Below, piece after piece: positions 1 to 6,275 of a stretch of 9,036 nt of DNA; within the stretch, counting starts at the first letter, position 1; each line of letters opens with the position of its first letter. Below the pieces are notes generated by a model. The model was given only the letters and a program-made list of their open reading frames with translations, did not search any database and was not told the DNA's origin. The DNA comes from SVQP01 sp045660125 (GTDB lineage Bacteria > Bacillota > Clostridia > Oscillospirales > CAG-272): contig JAZRDG010000111.1 of the NCBI GenBank assembly GCA_045660125.1, positions 1-9,036 on the forward strand, in the 5' to 3' direction. A program made the position numbers and the translations under genes.

Positions 1-21
1 ATCGTGGACGCTGCACAGTAA
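1..21 (+). CDS. possible 3' end of a truncated plus-strand gene
   Basis: Frame 1 reads I-V-D-A-A-Q and then TAA at 19-21. A strong plus-strand terminator follows 11 nt later (33-68), which is what the end of a real plus-strand gene would look like. Six codons are far too few to identify a product, and a stop this close to the edge could be chance, so the terminator is the main support. The gene would converge on the minus-strand solute-binding protein gene. Confidence 0.35.
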   Translation: MVDAAQ

Positions 22-32
22 TTGTAAACAAC

Positions 33-68
33 AAGCACCTACGACTGTAAGGCCGTAGGTGCTTTTTT
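33..68 (+). terminator. Rho-independent terminator of the upstream plus-strand gene
   Basis: An 11-bp perfect stem, AAGCACCTACG (33-43) with CGTAGGTGCTT (54-64), closes a 10-nt loop and runs into TTTTTT (63-68). The T-run is on the plus strand, so it ends transcription entering from the left edge. On the minus strand the trailing sequence is only moderately T-rich. Confidence 0.85.
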
Positions 69-73
69 ATATC

Positions 74-111
74 AAAACAACCCCGACACGTCTGTGTCGG
101 GGTTGTTTTTT
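74..111. terminator. two-way terminator between convergent genes
   Basis: A perfect 16-bp stem (74-89 with 94-109) encloses the 4-nt loop GTCT; its core is CCCCGACAC / GTGTCGGGG. The arms begin with AAAA and end with TTTT, so a U-run is produced on either strand. It lies 4 nt beyond the stop codon of the minus-strand solute-binding protein gene (stop 116-118), and is most likely its terminator as well as a backstop for plus-strand transcription. Confidence 0.85.
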
Positions 112-115
112 AAAA

Positions 116-1600
116 TCAATCTTCAATAAAGTTCTCTTCGCATTCCTTGATCAGCTTATTAACCTTTTTCTGGCAAGACTTTTGTGACTTTGCCAGCTTG
201 GATGCAACGCTGTAGGACTTGTTTGCGATCGTGCCGTAGATAACGCTCTGAATGGGTGTGCCAATGGCATAGTCGTAAGCAAGCTCGAAAACGTTACGGA
301 AGTTGTCGTGAATGATATCGATCATTGCGCCTGCCTGCGGGTCGTCAGTATACTTGACCTTCAGCGCGGTCTCATAATACTGCGGCATGACGGTTCTGTC
401 GGTCTCGCGGTTGAGAACCTCCAGCACGGTGCTGATAAAGTCCATATCATTGATCGCAGTGGTCAGAATCACGCCAACCTCGGTGGTATCGTGCGAGGAG
501 GTGTTATATTGCTTGTCACTTGCCAGCAGCATGGGGTAGGGAATGATGCCCGCATCATGCTCCATGTGGCGCATGTTCTCCAACGAGCCAAGACGCTGAT
601 AGCCAACGATGAGTGCCTGGTCGTTGATGAATGCATCCAGCAGCTTTGCCTCGGTAAAGGCGTACGTGCCTTCGCTGTACATCAGGTTATAAATGCTTTC
701 GGTCAGCGTGTAGGTACGGTCGTTGTTAATGGTAATGATGGGATAGCCGTCCTCGTCACGGGTCATGTAGTTGGTGCCGCCCGATGCAATCAGCGGAATG
801 GAGGAGCCCCAAATCTCACTGATGCCGTAGCCGTATCTGTCTTCGCCATCCATCTTGCCGTCACCGTTGAGGTCTTCGTAGTTGTCAGCGATGATCTCCA
901 GCATTTTTGCGTGCGTCCATTCGTAGTTAAGTACGATGTCGTAGAGCTCGTCGGGGTTGCCGTACTTGTCCTCGTACAGCTCCTTGTTGTAGATCAGGCA
1001 GTGTGCGCTACGAATGATGTCCGCAAAATAGTCGCCTGCCAGAAGGAACTGATAGCCCTCGATAAAGCTGACGCCTGTCATGTAGTCGGAGTACCAGTAT
1101 TTTTGGTCGAAATCAAACTTGTACTCGGGATCGAGCGTGTTGACGAAATAGCCGCTGGTGCTCAGTCCCGCCAAGGGGTACAGGTCATTGATAATCAGGT
1201 CAAACTCATCCGTGCCGGAGGTGACGTAGTTTTTGATATCGTCCGCAACTTCGGTGTAAGGCAGGTCGGAGTGCACGTACTCGAGTTTGATGTTGAGCAG
1301 CTCCTCGGTATCAAGATTTCTCTTGTACACAGCGGAAGCTACGATGTCGGAGGAATCTGCCTCCTCCGTTCCTTCGATCATGAAGTTGGAGTTGCCCATA
1401 CCGGTAGCAGCGATGTTTACGCTTGTGTAGATCCAGAATTCCTGTTCCTTGAAATCTACGTCTGCAAAGGGATCGTTTTCGATTTGGGTTTCATTTTCAG
1501 AGTTTTCGGGATCTTTTTCGGTAGGGGTTTCAGCGCAGGCAAAAAGGCAGGGAAGCAGCAACAGGGATGCAAGAATCAGTGCGAGTATACGTAAACGCAT
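116..1600 (-). CDS. extracellular solute-binding lipoprotein (ABC transporter type, family 1-like)
   Basis: A 494-residue secreted lipoprotein, probably the substrate-binding component of an ABC importer for a sugar or oligosaccharide. The signal peptide has R2/R4, a hydrophobic core and lipobox L19-F20-A21-C22, followed by an acidic Glu/Asn/Pro-rich linker (23-45) that would tether it to the outer membrane face. The mature part shows the usual bilobed binding-protein pattern, including D134-L-I-I-N-D near the start of the first lobe and a Tyr/Trp-rich cleft region (166-200). Residues 243-254 (D243, N245, D247, K249, D251, D254) form an EF-hand-like calcium loop common in Clostridia binding proteins of this type. 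Ligand specificity cannot be read. The ATG at 1598-1600 follows AAGGAGG (1607-1613) by 6 nt. The gene is second in an operon, 36 bp behind the unknown lipoprotein gene. No permease or ATPase genes are adjacent, so it is an orphan in this window. Confidence 0.88.
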   Translation of the reverse strand: MRLRILALILASLLLLPCLFACAETPTEKDPENSENETQIENDPFADVDFKEQEFWIYTSVNIAATGMGNSNFMIEGTEEADSSDIVASAVYKRNLDTEELLNIKLEYVHSDLPYTEVADDIKNYVTSGTDEFDLIINDLYPLAGLSTSGYFVNTLDPEYKFDFDQKYWYSDYMTGVSFIEGYQFLLAGDYFADIIRSAHCLIYNKELYEDKYGNPDELYDIVLNYEWTHAKMLEIIADNYEDLNGDGKMDGEDRYGYGISEIWGSSIPLIASGGTNYMTRDEDGYPIITINNDRTYTLTESIYNLMYSEGTYAFTEAKLLDAFINDQALIVGYQRLGSLENMRHMEHDAGIIPYPMLLASDKQYNTSSHDTTEVGVILTTAINDMDFISTVLEVLNRETDRTVMPQYYETALKVKYTDDPQAGAMIDIIHDNFRNVFELAYDYAIGTPIQSVIYGTIANKSYSVASKLAKSQKSCQKKVNKLIKECEENFIED

Positions 1601-1636
1601 GATAGTCCTCCTTAGATAAATTATAATGGATAATAA

Positions 1637-2629
1637 TTATTGTGCGGGAGTTACGGTTGCCTGGTCGAAGGATTGACCTACGGTCCAATTGACGTTGTAA
1701 ACGATGGTGCCGTGAGCCAAGAAGTTTTGTGCAAAGCCTGCGTTGTGCAGCTGTGCAAGGTCTGCCTGGCAGAAACTCTCCAGCGTGGGCATGTCCACCA
1801 TCTCGTTGATCATTGCACGGTAGGTGTCGTCCAGCTTGTTGAGGTATTCTGTAAATTCGGGTTGGGTGCCGTCAGCTGCCCAATCGTAGAAGTCTACGAT
1901 GCGGAAGGTGACGGTTGCGCTCATGGTATCGCCATTTCTCTGCACGTTGGAGAGGTCAGCCATGGTGTGATAAGAGCCAAGAGCAAAGTAGATGGTGCCG
2001 TCCTGAGACTTCAGGCTGGAGAAGCTCATAGGCTGGTTTTGGTTGACGGATACGCCGCTCTGGCCATCCTTAACCAGATTTTCAGCTGCCTTCATTGCTG
2101 CGCTGATGCAGGTGGACTGTGCTGCGCTTACCTTGGGGTGCTCAAGCATCTCGACCATTCTGTCGGTGTAATCGTAGGTGTCACCCGACATATCAATGTA
2201 GTGCTTGATCATCGCAGCGCCAAAGCCGAGATCCAGGGTAAAGCCGGTCTCCTCGTACAGCTTATCAAGCTGATCCTGTACGGCGTATTCTTCTACGTAC
2301 TTTTCGTAGTTTGCAATGTAGTCAGCAATCTTGTAAACGTTGTTGATCTTCTCGTCGGAATAGGTCGAGCCGGTTGCAAAGGAGTCGTTTGCTGCCTTTA
2401 CCTGCTCAGCGAAGATCTCCTCCAGCGTGCGTACGGGCTTGTCGGTAGAGAAGTTACCGTACTGGGTTAAGTTTGCACCGGACGAGGGATCCTGGGTGGT
2501 ATCGGAAGTGCCCTGATTTCCACCGGGAGTTACGTCGCCTTGATCGGGCGTTTTATTACAGCCGACCGCGACTGCGCACATCATGCCCAGAATCAGCATG
2601 ATAGCGATGGCTTTTTTCATCATATGCAT
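1637..2629 (-). CDS. hypothetical secreted lipoprotein of unknown function
   Basis: A 330-residue predicted lipoprotein that I do not recognise. The signal peptide (K5, K6, hydrophobic 7-20) ends at lipobox A21-V22-G23-C24. A low-complexity Gly/Thr/Asp/Pro/Ser linker (25-55) follows. Residues about 65-190 look largely helical and rich in charged and aromatic residues. Residues about 200-320 look beta-rich: I-Y-F-A-L-G-S-Y, S-A-T-V-T-F-R-I-V-D-F-Y-D-W (237-250), then L-H-N-A-G-F-A-Q-N-F (294-303) and a final strand ending N-W-T-V-G-Q (314-319). The V-D-x-Y-D-W plus L-H-x-A-G-x-A pattern vaguely recalls C-terminal domains of some secreted and polymorphic-toxin-like proteins; that is memory, not a demonstrated match. 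Three near ATGs exist (2629, 2623, 2620). GGAGGA at 2637-2642 is 7 nt from the first, which I chose. It is first in a two-gene operon with the solute-binding protein. Confidence 0.8.
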   Translation of the reverse strand: MHMMKKAIAIMLILGMMCAVAVGCNKTPDQGDVTPGGNQGTSDTTQDPSSGANLTQYGNFSTDKPVRTLEEIFAEQVKAANDSFATGSTYSDEKINNVYKIADYIANYEKYVEEYAVQDQLDKLYEETGFTLDLGFGAAMIKHYIDMSGDTYDYTDRMVEMLEHPKVSAAQSTCISAAMKAAENLVKDGQSGVSVNQNQPMSFSSLKSQDGTIYFALGSYHTMADLSNVQRNGDTMSATVTFRIVDFYDWAADGTQPEFTEYLNKLDDTYRAMINEMVDMPTLESFCQADLAQLHNAGFAQNFLAHGTIVYNVNWTVGQSFDQATVTPAQ

Positions 2630-2636
2630 GTTTTAT

Positions 2637-2642
2637 TCCTCC
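2637..2642 (-). promoter_or_regulatory. ribosome binding site deciding the start at 2629
   Basis: The minus strand reads GGAGGA here, 7 nt before the ATG at 2627-2629. The alternative ATGs at 2623 and 2620 would leave 13 and 16 nt, which is too far, so the protein starts M-H-M-M-K-K. Confidence 0.75.
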
Positions 2643-2674
2643 ATGTTATAGAACGATATAGTAATACAATATAA

Positions 2675-2703
2675 AGTATATCACAAACATGATCTGTTGT
2701 CAA
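2675..2703 (-). promoter_or_regulatory. sigma-A promoter of the two-lipoprotein operon
   Basis: On the minus strand, -35 TTGACA (2698-2703) is separated by exactly 17 nt from -10 TATACT (2675-2680), with TG one base upstream of the -10 (extended -10). Transcription should start near 2668, leaving a leader of about 40 nt. It lies between the terminator of the beta-helix gene and the start of the unknown lipoprotein, so that gene and the solute-binding gene form their own unit. Confidence 0.85.
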
Positions 2704-2738
2704 TTATATTGTCGAAATCTTTACATATAATATAAAGA

Positions 2739-2766
2739 GAACTGCACCAATTGCTTGGTGCAGTTC
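2739..2766. terminator. terminator of the beta-helix lipoprotein gene
   Basis: A perfect 12-bp stem, GAACTGCACCAA (2739-2750) with TTGGTGCAGTTC (2755-2766), has a 4-nt loop. It lies 14 nt beyond the stop codon (2781-2783) of the minus-strand gene. On the minus strand it is followed by TCTTTATATT, a moderate U-rich tail; on the plus strand by CGATTTTT. Its stem strength and position make a terminator likely. Confidence 0.75.
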
Positions 2767-2780
2767 CGATTTTTGGTGTA

Positions 2781-5700
2781 TTAACCGACTTTAACGGTAA
2801 TGGATGCAATGTAGAATTCGCAAGGCTCGATCTGGTAGAACAGAAGCGTATCCGTGCCTGCGGGAGGAACCTCGGTAAAGGTAATGGTGAAAAGTCCCGG
2901 TACGTTCGGATCTGCCTGGATCGTATAATTGCACTCGGCACTGTTCTGACCACCGCCCGTCATGTTAAGAAGCACGAACGCGCCGCGGGAGTTATCGTCA
3001 AGGTTGCCCTTGCAATCATAGACCTTCATGGTGATGGTGTATCGGTTGCCGCCATAGAGCGGGTTACCAAGCGCAATTGCATCAAAGTTTTCGGCATAGT
3101 AGTATGCGTATTCACCAAAGCCTGCGTTTGCAAGCGTTTCCTTGGTGTGTGCATTGAGGCAAGAGGTGTCTACGTAGGTGTTCTTGGAGGTCTCAAAGAA
3201 GATACCGTTTGCAAAATCGTAGGTAAAGCCTGCCTTGAGCTGGTCCTTGGTTGCCTGCGTCATCTGATCCGGTACAAAGGTCTTGTTGGGGGTAAGACCG
3301 GGCATCTTGGTAATGGTAAAGTTGCCTACGTAAATGTCTGCATACTCAGCAGGGGCGTTGTCAATAAAGAAGTTGAGCTGTCTTTCACCGGTTGTGCCTA
3401 CCTGCCAATCCATTTCAAAGTGATACATGCCCTCGCCCTGGAAAATGCCTTGCTTAAGCACGCGGTTACCGGGAGTGCCGTCCATAGCAAGCAGATACAT
3501 GGTCGAGCCCTCGGAAATGGGGGATGCAATGTAAGCGTCAATGCTGATGCGATAGGTCGTGCCGGCAGAGAAGTAGGTCTTCTTGGTCAGACCCGTAAAC
3601 TCAGCCATGCCGCGGTTGAGGTGCAGAATGCTTTGACCGAACTTGTCGGGAGCAGCGAGAATGGCTGCCTTGGCTGCCTCGTCGGTAATATCGGCTGCGG
3701 TGATCACCTTACCGCCCTTGATGGTAACGTTGCTGTCCCAAATAAAGGTGTGGCCGTTTTCCAGCTGGCTGAGCGAGGGGTTAGCGTTGACAAATGCTGC
3801 CAGCGTCAGCTCACCGAGATATACCGTGCCTGCGCCGTTGTATTCGATGTATGCGATATTGCCCTTACCGTCTGCGTTATAGATGGTCGAGAAGGTGGTG
3901 ACTGCGCCGGTCGTTGCGAACAGATCGTCGGTAATGACCGTTTCACCGATCACAAGGCTTGCCTTGACGGGGGTGTCGGTGTAGTAGGTCAGCTTGATGA
4001 TAAAGCTGTTGCCCTTTTGATAGATGCTGGGCAGCGAGGATTTGCTCATACCGTCCAGGTAAAGCTTTTCGCCTGCTGCAGCGTTGAGCGTCAGCACGCT
4101 ATCGCCCACGTATTCTACGTTAAGCTTATCTGCCAGTGCGCGATCGGAGAGCGAGGAAAGGGGAGTAATGGTAGCGGAAGCGCCTGTCATGGGCATGGTG
4201 AACAGCGACCAATCCCAGCTTACGCCCAGTGCGATATCTGCCTCGTTAGGCGTAATGCTTTGCGGGTCTGTCGTAGTCGCACCGTTCTTAACGGTGTAAA
4301 GATCTTCGCTTGTAAAGGTGTCGTTTTTGGTGTAGGTTGCGTCGGTCGAGGTGGTGATGCGGCTCTTGTCGTTAAAGGTGCAGCCCCAGAAGCCGATATC
4401 CACGATCTCCTTACCGATCTTGCGCATGCGCTTGGCGGTGTTGCGGTTATACGCGTCGATCTGGATCTCGCCGCCGTTGAAGGTACAGCCTACAAAGTCT
4501 ACGTTACCGGGCATAGGACCTTCTACAGAGCCTTCAACCATCATCCAGATGACCAAGAGGTCGAATACGGTATTTTCCACGTACAAGTTACGCAGATAGC
4601 GGAACGTGCCCTGGAAATGGCAATTGGTAATGGTACTGCCGGGTGCGGCGGTGTCGCGGTTGGCAACCACGCAGCCCTCGGTCACTTCATTGATGGTCTG
4701 TCCGTAGTAGAGCGTAATGGTACGGGAGCCGTCCGCATTGCTGACCACGGAGCGCACGCGTGCGCAGCCCTTGTATACGCCGTTCTTGAGGTCGTAAATA
4801 TCCACCGTGTCACCGGGGGCGCAAACGAACACGTCTGCGGGGTTTTCATAGTTTTTGATCGAGAATACGTTGTTGTTGGTTACTTCGCTGACAACGCCCA
4901 GGGTCGCTGCAATGTTGAACACGTCGTCAAACAGCACGTCTGCCTCGCAGTTGTTCCAGTGAATGCCCTCGGTGTTGTTCTTGCAGTGGTAGCCGTCGCG
5001 CCATGCAACCATCTTGATCTCTCTGTCATTGTTGGGGGAGGGAACGAGGTCCACGTTTTCAAAGAACAGGTGATCCTGGTTGTGCATCAGCGCCCAGACA
5101 AAGGTGGAGGCTGCATGCACGCCGATGTTTTCAAACAGCATAGGCTGATCCGAGTCTCTGACGTCAATGACCTGGTCTGCACTGTGAGCCACGCCGGGGT
5201 TGGGCAGGAATACCAGCTGACCTTCTCTGTAGGTGTGACCCTTATAGGAGATCGTGAGCTCCTTGTCAGCCGTCTTGTGCACCTCTGTCAGGAAGGCGTG
5301 CGGACGCTGCTGCGTGCCCTCGTTGTATGCGATAGAGAAGCCGTTGGAGGGGGTGAAATCATAATGGTCAGCGTAAGGATTCATATCCACGTCGAATACG
5401 ACCTTAGAGCCCTGTACGTCCTTGACCTTACCCACAAGGTATACGGGAATTGCGTAATCAAAGTGCAGGTTTGCCATCTTGATGTTGCCGCAATCGCTGA
5501 AACGGATGTAACGCATATCGGGCGAGATCATGATGGTTGCGCCGCAGCCGTCAATGGTCATGCCGTGCGCGCCGCTGAGCGCAAAGGGGGTAACGCGACC
5601 ACCGGGAGCGGAGGCTACGTAATAGGTCTTGTTTTCCTCAAATTTGAGCGTAGCGTGCTGCTCTGCAGCAGCCACAACGGCGTTATAGATCGCCGTGCCG

Positions 5701-6002
5701 TCATCGGTCTTGCCGTCGCCTTTTGCGCCGAAGTCCTTGACGTACAGTACGGTGTCGGTGGTAGCACCGATGCCTTGCTTGATAGTGTTCAGATTTTCTT
5801 TCATAGCAACAATAGGATCAACGATCGGTTCGGGCTGGTCACCGGGATCAGTGGTTTCCTCCCCGTTCGTATCGTCAGGAGTGGTGGTGGTGGGGATTTC
5901 CGTGCTTTGATCTTCGGGGTTGTCGGGGGTAGGCTTGCAGGCTGCCAAGGGAAGCAGCATGCACATACATAAAATCAATGCAAAAAGTCTGATTGATCGC
6001 AT
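2781..6002 (-). CDS. large secreted beta-helix lipoprotein, GH110-like glycosidase, with three C-terminal beta-sandwich modules
   Basis: A 1073-residue surface lipoprotein, probably acting on a glycan. The signal peptide ends at lipobox L19-A20-A21-C22, and a Thr/Pro/Asp/Glu linker runs to about 65. Residues 86-111 (V-K-D-F-G-A-K-G-D-G-K-T-D-D) are the entry motif of the pectate-lyase-3 type right-handed beta-helix. The helix extends to about 545 (repeated N-x-x-F / C-x-F-x-G turns). Inside it, D336-x-x-H339, C352, D359-D360 and N363-I364 follow the spacing I recall around the catalytic Asp pair of GH110 alpha-1,3-galactosidases. A beta-barrel-like insert (395-450) and then V-E-N-x-x-F and V-E-G also fit that family. 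About 610-740, 745-900 and 920-1073 are three related beta-sandwich modules, likely carbohydrate-binding. The ATG at 6000-6002 follows AGGAGG (6009-6014) by 6 nt. The gene is monocistronic. Beta-helix surface protein is secure; GH110-like activity is inference, and a lyase or another beta-helix hydrolase remains possible. Confidence 0.85.
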   Translation of the reverse strand: MRSIRLFALILCMCMLLPLAACKPTPDNPEDQSTEIPTTTTPDDTNGEETTDPGDQPEPIVDPIVAMKENLNTIKQGIGATTDTVLYVKDFGAKGDGKTDDGTAIYNAVVAAAEQHATLKFEENKTYYVASAPGGRVTPFALSGAHGMTIDGCGATIMISPDMRYIRFSDCGNIKMANLHFDYAIPVYLVGKVKDVQGSKVVFDVDMNPYADHYDFTPSNGFSIAYNEGTQQRPHAFLTEVHKTADKELTISYKGHTYREGQLVFLPNPGVAHSADQVIDVRDSDQPMLFENIGVHAASTFVWALMHNQDHLFFENVDLVPSPNNDREIKMVAWRDGYHCKNNTEGIHWNNCEADVLFDDVFNIAATLGVVSEVTNNNVFSIKNYENPADVFVCAPGDTVDIYDLKNGVYKGCARVRSVVSNADGSRTITLYYGQTINEVTEGCVVANRDTAAPGSTITNCHFQGTFRYLRNLYVENTVFDLLVIWMMVEGSVEGPMPGNVDFVGCTFNGGEIQIDAYNRNTAKRMRKIGKEIVDIGFWGCTFNDKSRITTSTDATYTKNDTFTSEDLYTVKNGATTTDPQSITPNEADIALGVSWDWSLFTMPMTGASATITPLSSLSDRALADKLNVEYVGDSVLTLNAAAGEKLYLDGMSKSSLPSIYQKGNSFIIKLTYYTDTPVKASLVIGETVITDDLFATTGAVTTFSTIYNADGKGNIAYIEYNGAGTVYLGELTLAAFVNANPSLSQLENGHTFIWDSNVTIKGGKVITAADITDEAAKAAILAAPDKFGQSILHLNRGMAEFTGLTKKTYFSAGTTYRISIDAYIASPISEGSTMYLLAMDGTPGNRVLKQGIFQGEGMYHFEMDWQVGTTGERQLNFFIDNAPAEYADIYVGNFTITKMPGLTPNKTFVPDQMTQATKDQLKAGFTYDFANGIFFETSKNTYVDTSCLNAHTKETLANAGFGEYAYYYAENFDAIALGNPLYGGNRYTITMKVYDCKGNLDDNSRGAFVLLNMTGGGQNSAECNYTIQADPNVPGLFTITFTEVPPAGTDTLLFYQIEPCEFYIASITVKVG
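2784..4175 (-). repeat. three tandem related beta-sandwich modules in the beta-helix protein
   Basis: Protein-level repeat covering residues about 610-740, 745-900 and 920-1073. Each copy holds an early strand of the form G-x-x-[FY]-x-I-x-[LIM] (GNSFIIKLTYY at 665, GTTYRISIDAY at 814, GNRYTITMKVY at 985). About 63-79 residues later each has a closing strand of the form Y-[LVI]-[GA]-x-[LFI]-T-[LIV] (YLGELTL at 728, YVGNFTI at 891, YIASITV at 1064). The last strand of a CBM-like jelly roll often has this look. DNA identity between copies is low, so this is old duplication, not a recent repeat. Confidence 0.6.
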
Positions 6003-6053
6003 AGTAGTCCTCCTGATTACACAAGATTATATAAATTGTATAAATACATTCAA

Positions 6054-6082
6054 ATTATAGCATACTATTTCGGACATTTCAA
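6054..6082 (-). promoter_or_regulatory. sigma-A promoter of the beta-helix lipoprotein gene
   Basis: On the minus strand, -35 TTGAAA (6077-6082), a 17-nt spacer and -10 TATAAT (6054-6059) with an extended -10 TG one base upstream. Expected start of transcription is near 6047, giving a leader of about 45 nt to the ATG at 6002. Confidence 0.85.
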
Positions 6083-6152
6083 TAATAAAACGCAATATAA
6101 GCATCTCTCTGCACAGAAAACAGCAATATTTGACCGGTTTCATTCATAAAGC

Positions 6153-6172
6153 GTTACAAATGTAACATTACA
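6153..6172. promoter_or_regulatory. overlapping palindromes, candidate operator in the divergent promoter region
   Basis: GTTACA-AA-TGTAAC (6153-6166) is a perfect inverted repeat, and its right arm is shared with a second one, TGTAA-CA-TTACA (6161-6172). The site lies 32 bp upstream of the acyl-CoA ligase -35 and 70 bp upstream of the beta-helix gene -35, a usual place for a transcription factor. The stems are short and no T-run follows, so it is not a terminator. The regulator is unknown. Confidence 0.4.
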
Positions 6173-6204
6173 TAGACCGAATTGTGAACAAATGCCCAAG
6201 CCGC

Positions 6205-6233
6205 TTGACAAAATTCATCACTATCCCTATAAT
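6205..6233 (+). promoter_or_regulatory. perfect consensus sigma-A promoter of the acyl-CoA ligase gene
   Basis: TTGACA (6205-6210), a 17-nt spacer and TATAAT (6228-6233) match the consensus at all 12 positions. Transcription should begin near 6240. This lies downstream of an in-frame ATG at 6192, so that ATG would not be on the mRNA. Confidence 0.88.
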
Positions 6234-6260
6234 GTAGAGGAAATTGAACCTGCTATGAAA

Positions 6261-6266
6261 AGAGGT
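6261..6266 (+). promoter_or_regulatory. ribosome binding site deciding the start at 6276
   Basis: AGAGGT ends 9 nt before the ATG at 6276. The in-frame ATG at 6255 has its only purine-rich stretch (AGAGG, 6236-6240) 14 nt away and at the expected transcription start, so it is less likely. Confidence 0.6.
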
Positions 6267-6275
6267 AACCAACAC

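Noticed and set aside
308..1594. Long plus-strand open frame opposite the solute-binding protein gene
   Set aside because: A codon-aligned antisense shadow. The same holds for 1640-2470 (+), 6957-7979 (-) and 8194-8733 (-).
2681..2953. Minus-strand 90-codon frame over the terminator and promoter between the lipoprotein genes
   Set aside because: It crosses the terminator hairpin and the TTGACA box, has no start signal, and overlaps the end of the beta-helix gene.
2751..5972. A 1073-codon open plus-strand frame opposite the beta-helix gene
   Set aside because: It is codon-aligned with the real gene and stays open only because that gene avoids TTA, CTA and TCA. It has no ribosome binding site and its translation is rich in Cys/Val/His without domain character. 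The minus strand has a lipobox, an RBS, a promoter and a terminator.
2781..6002. Naming the large lipoprotein simply a pectate lyase
   Set aside because: The motif at 86-111 only identifies the beta-helix entry. I see no pectate lyase catalytic pattern, and the D-D-x-x-N context fits GH110 better.
6192..6275. N-terminal extension of the acyl-CoA ligase starting at ATG 6192
   Set aside because: The promoter at 6205-6233 lies within it, there is no good ribosome binding site, and the residues are not typical of the family.
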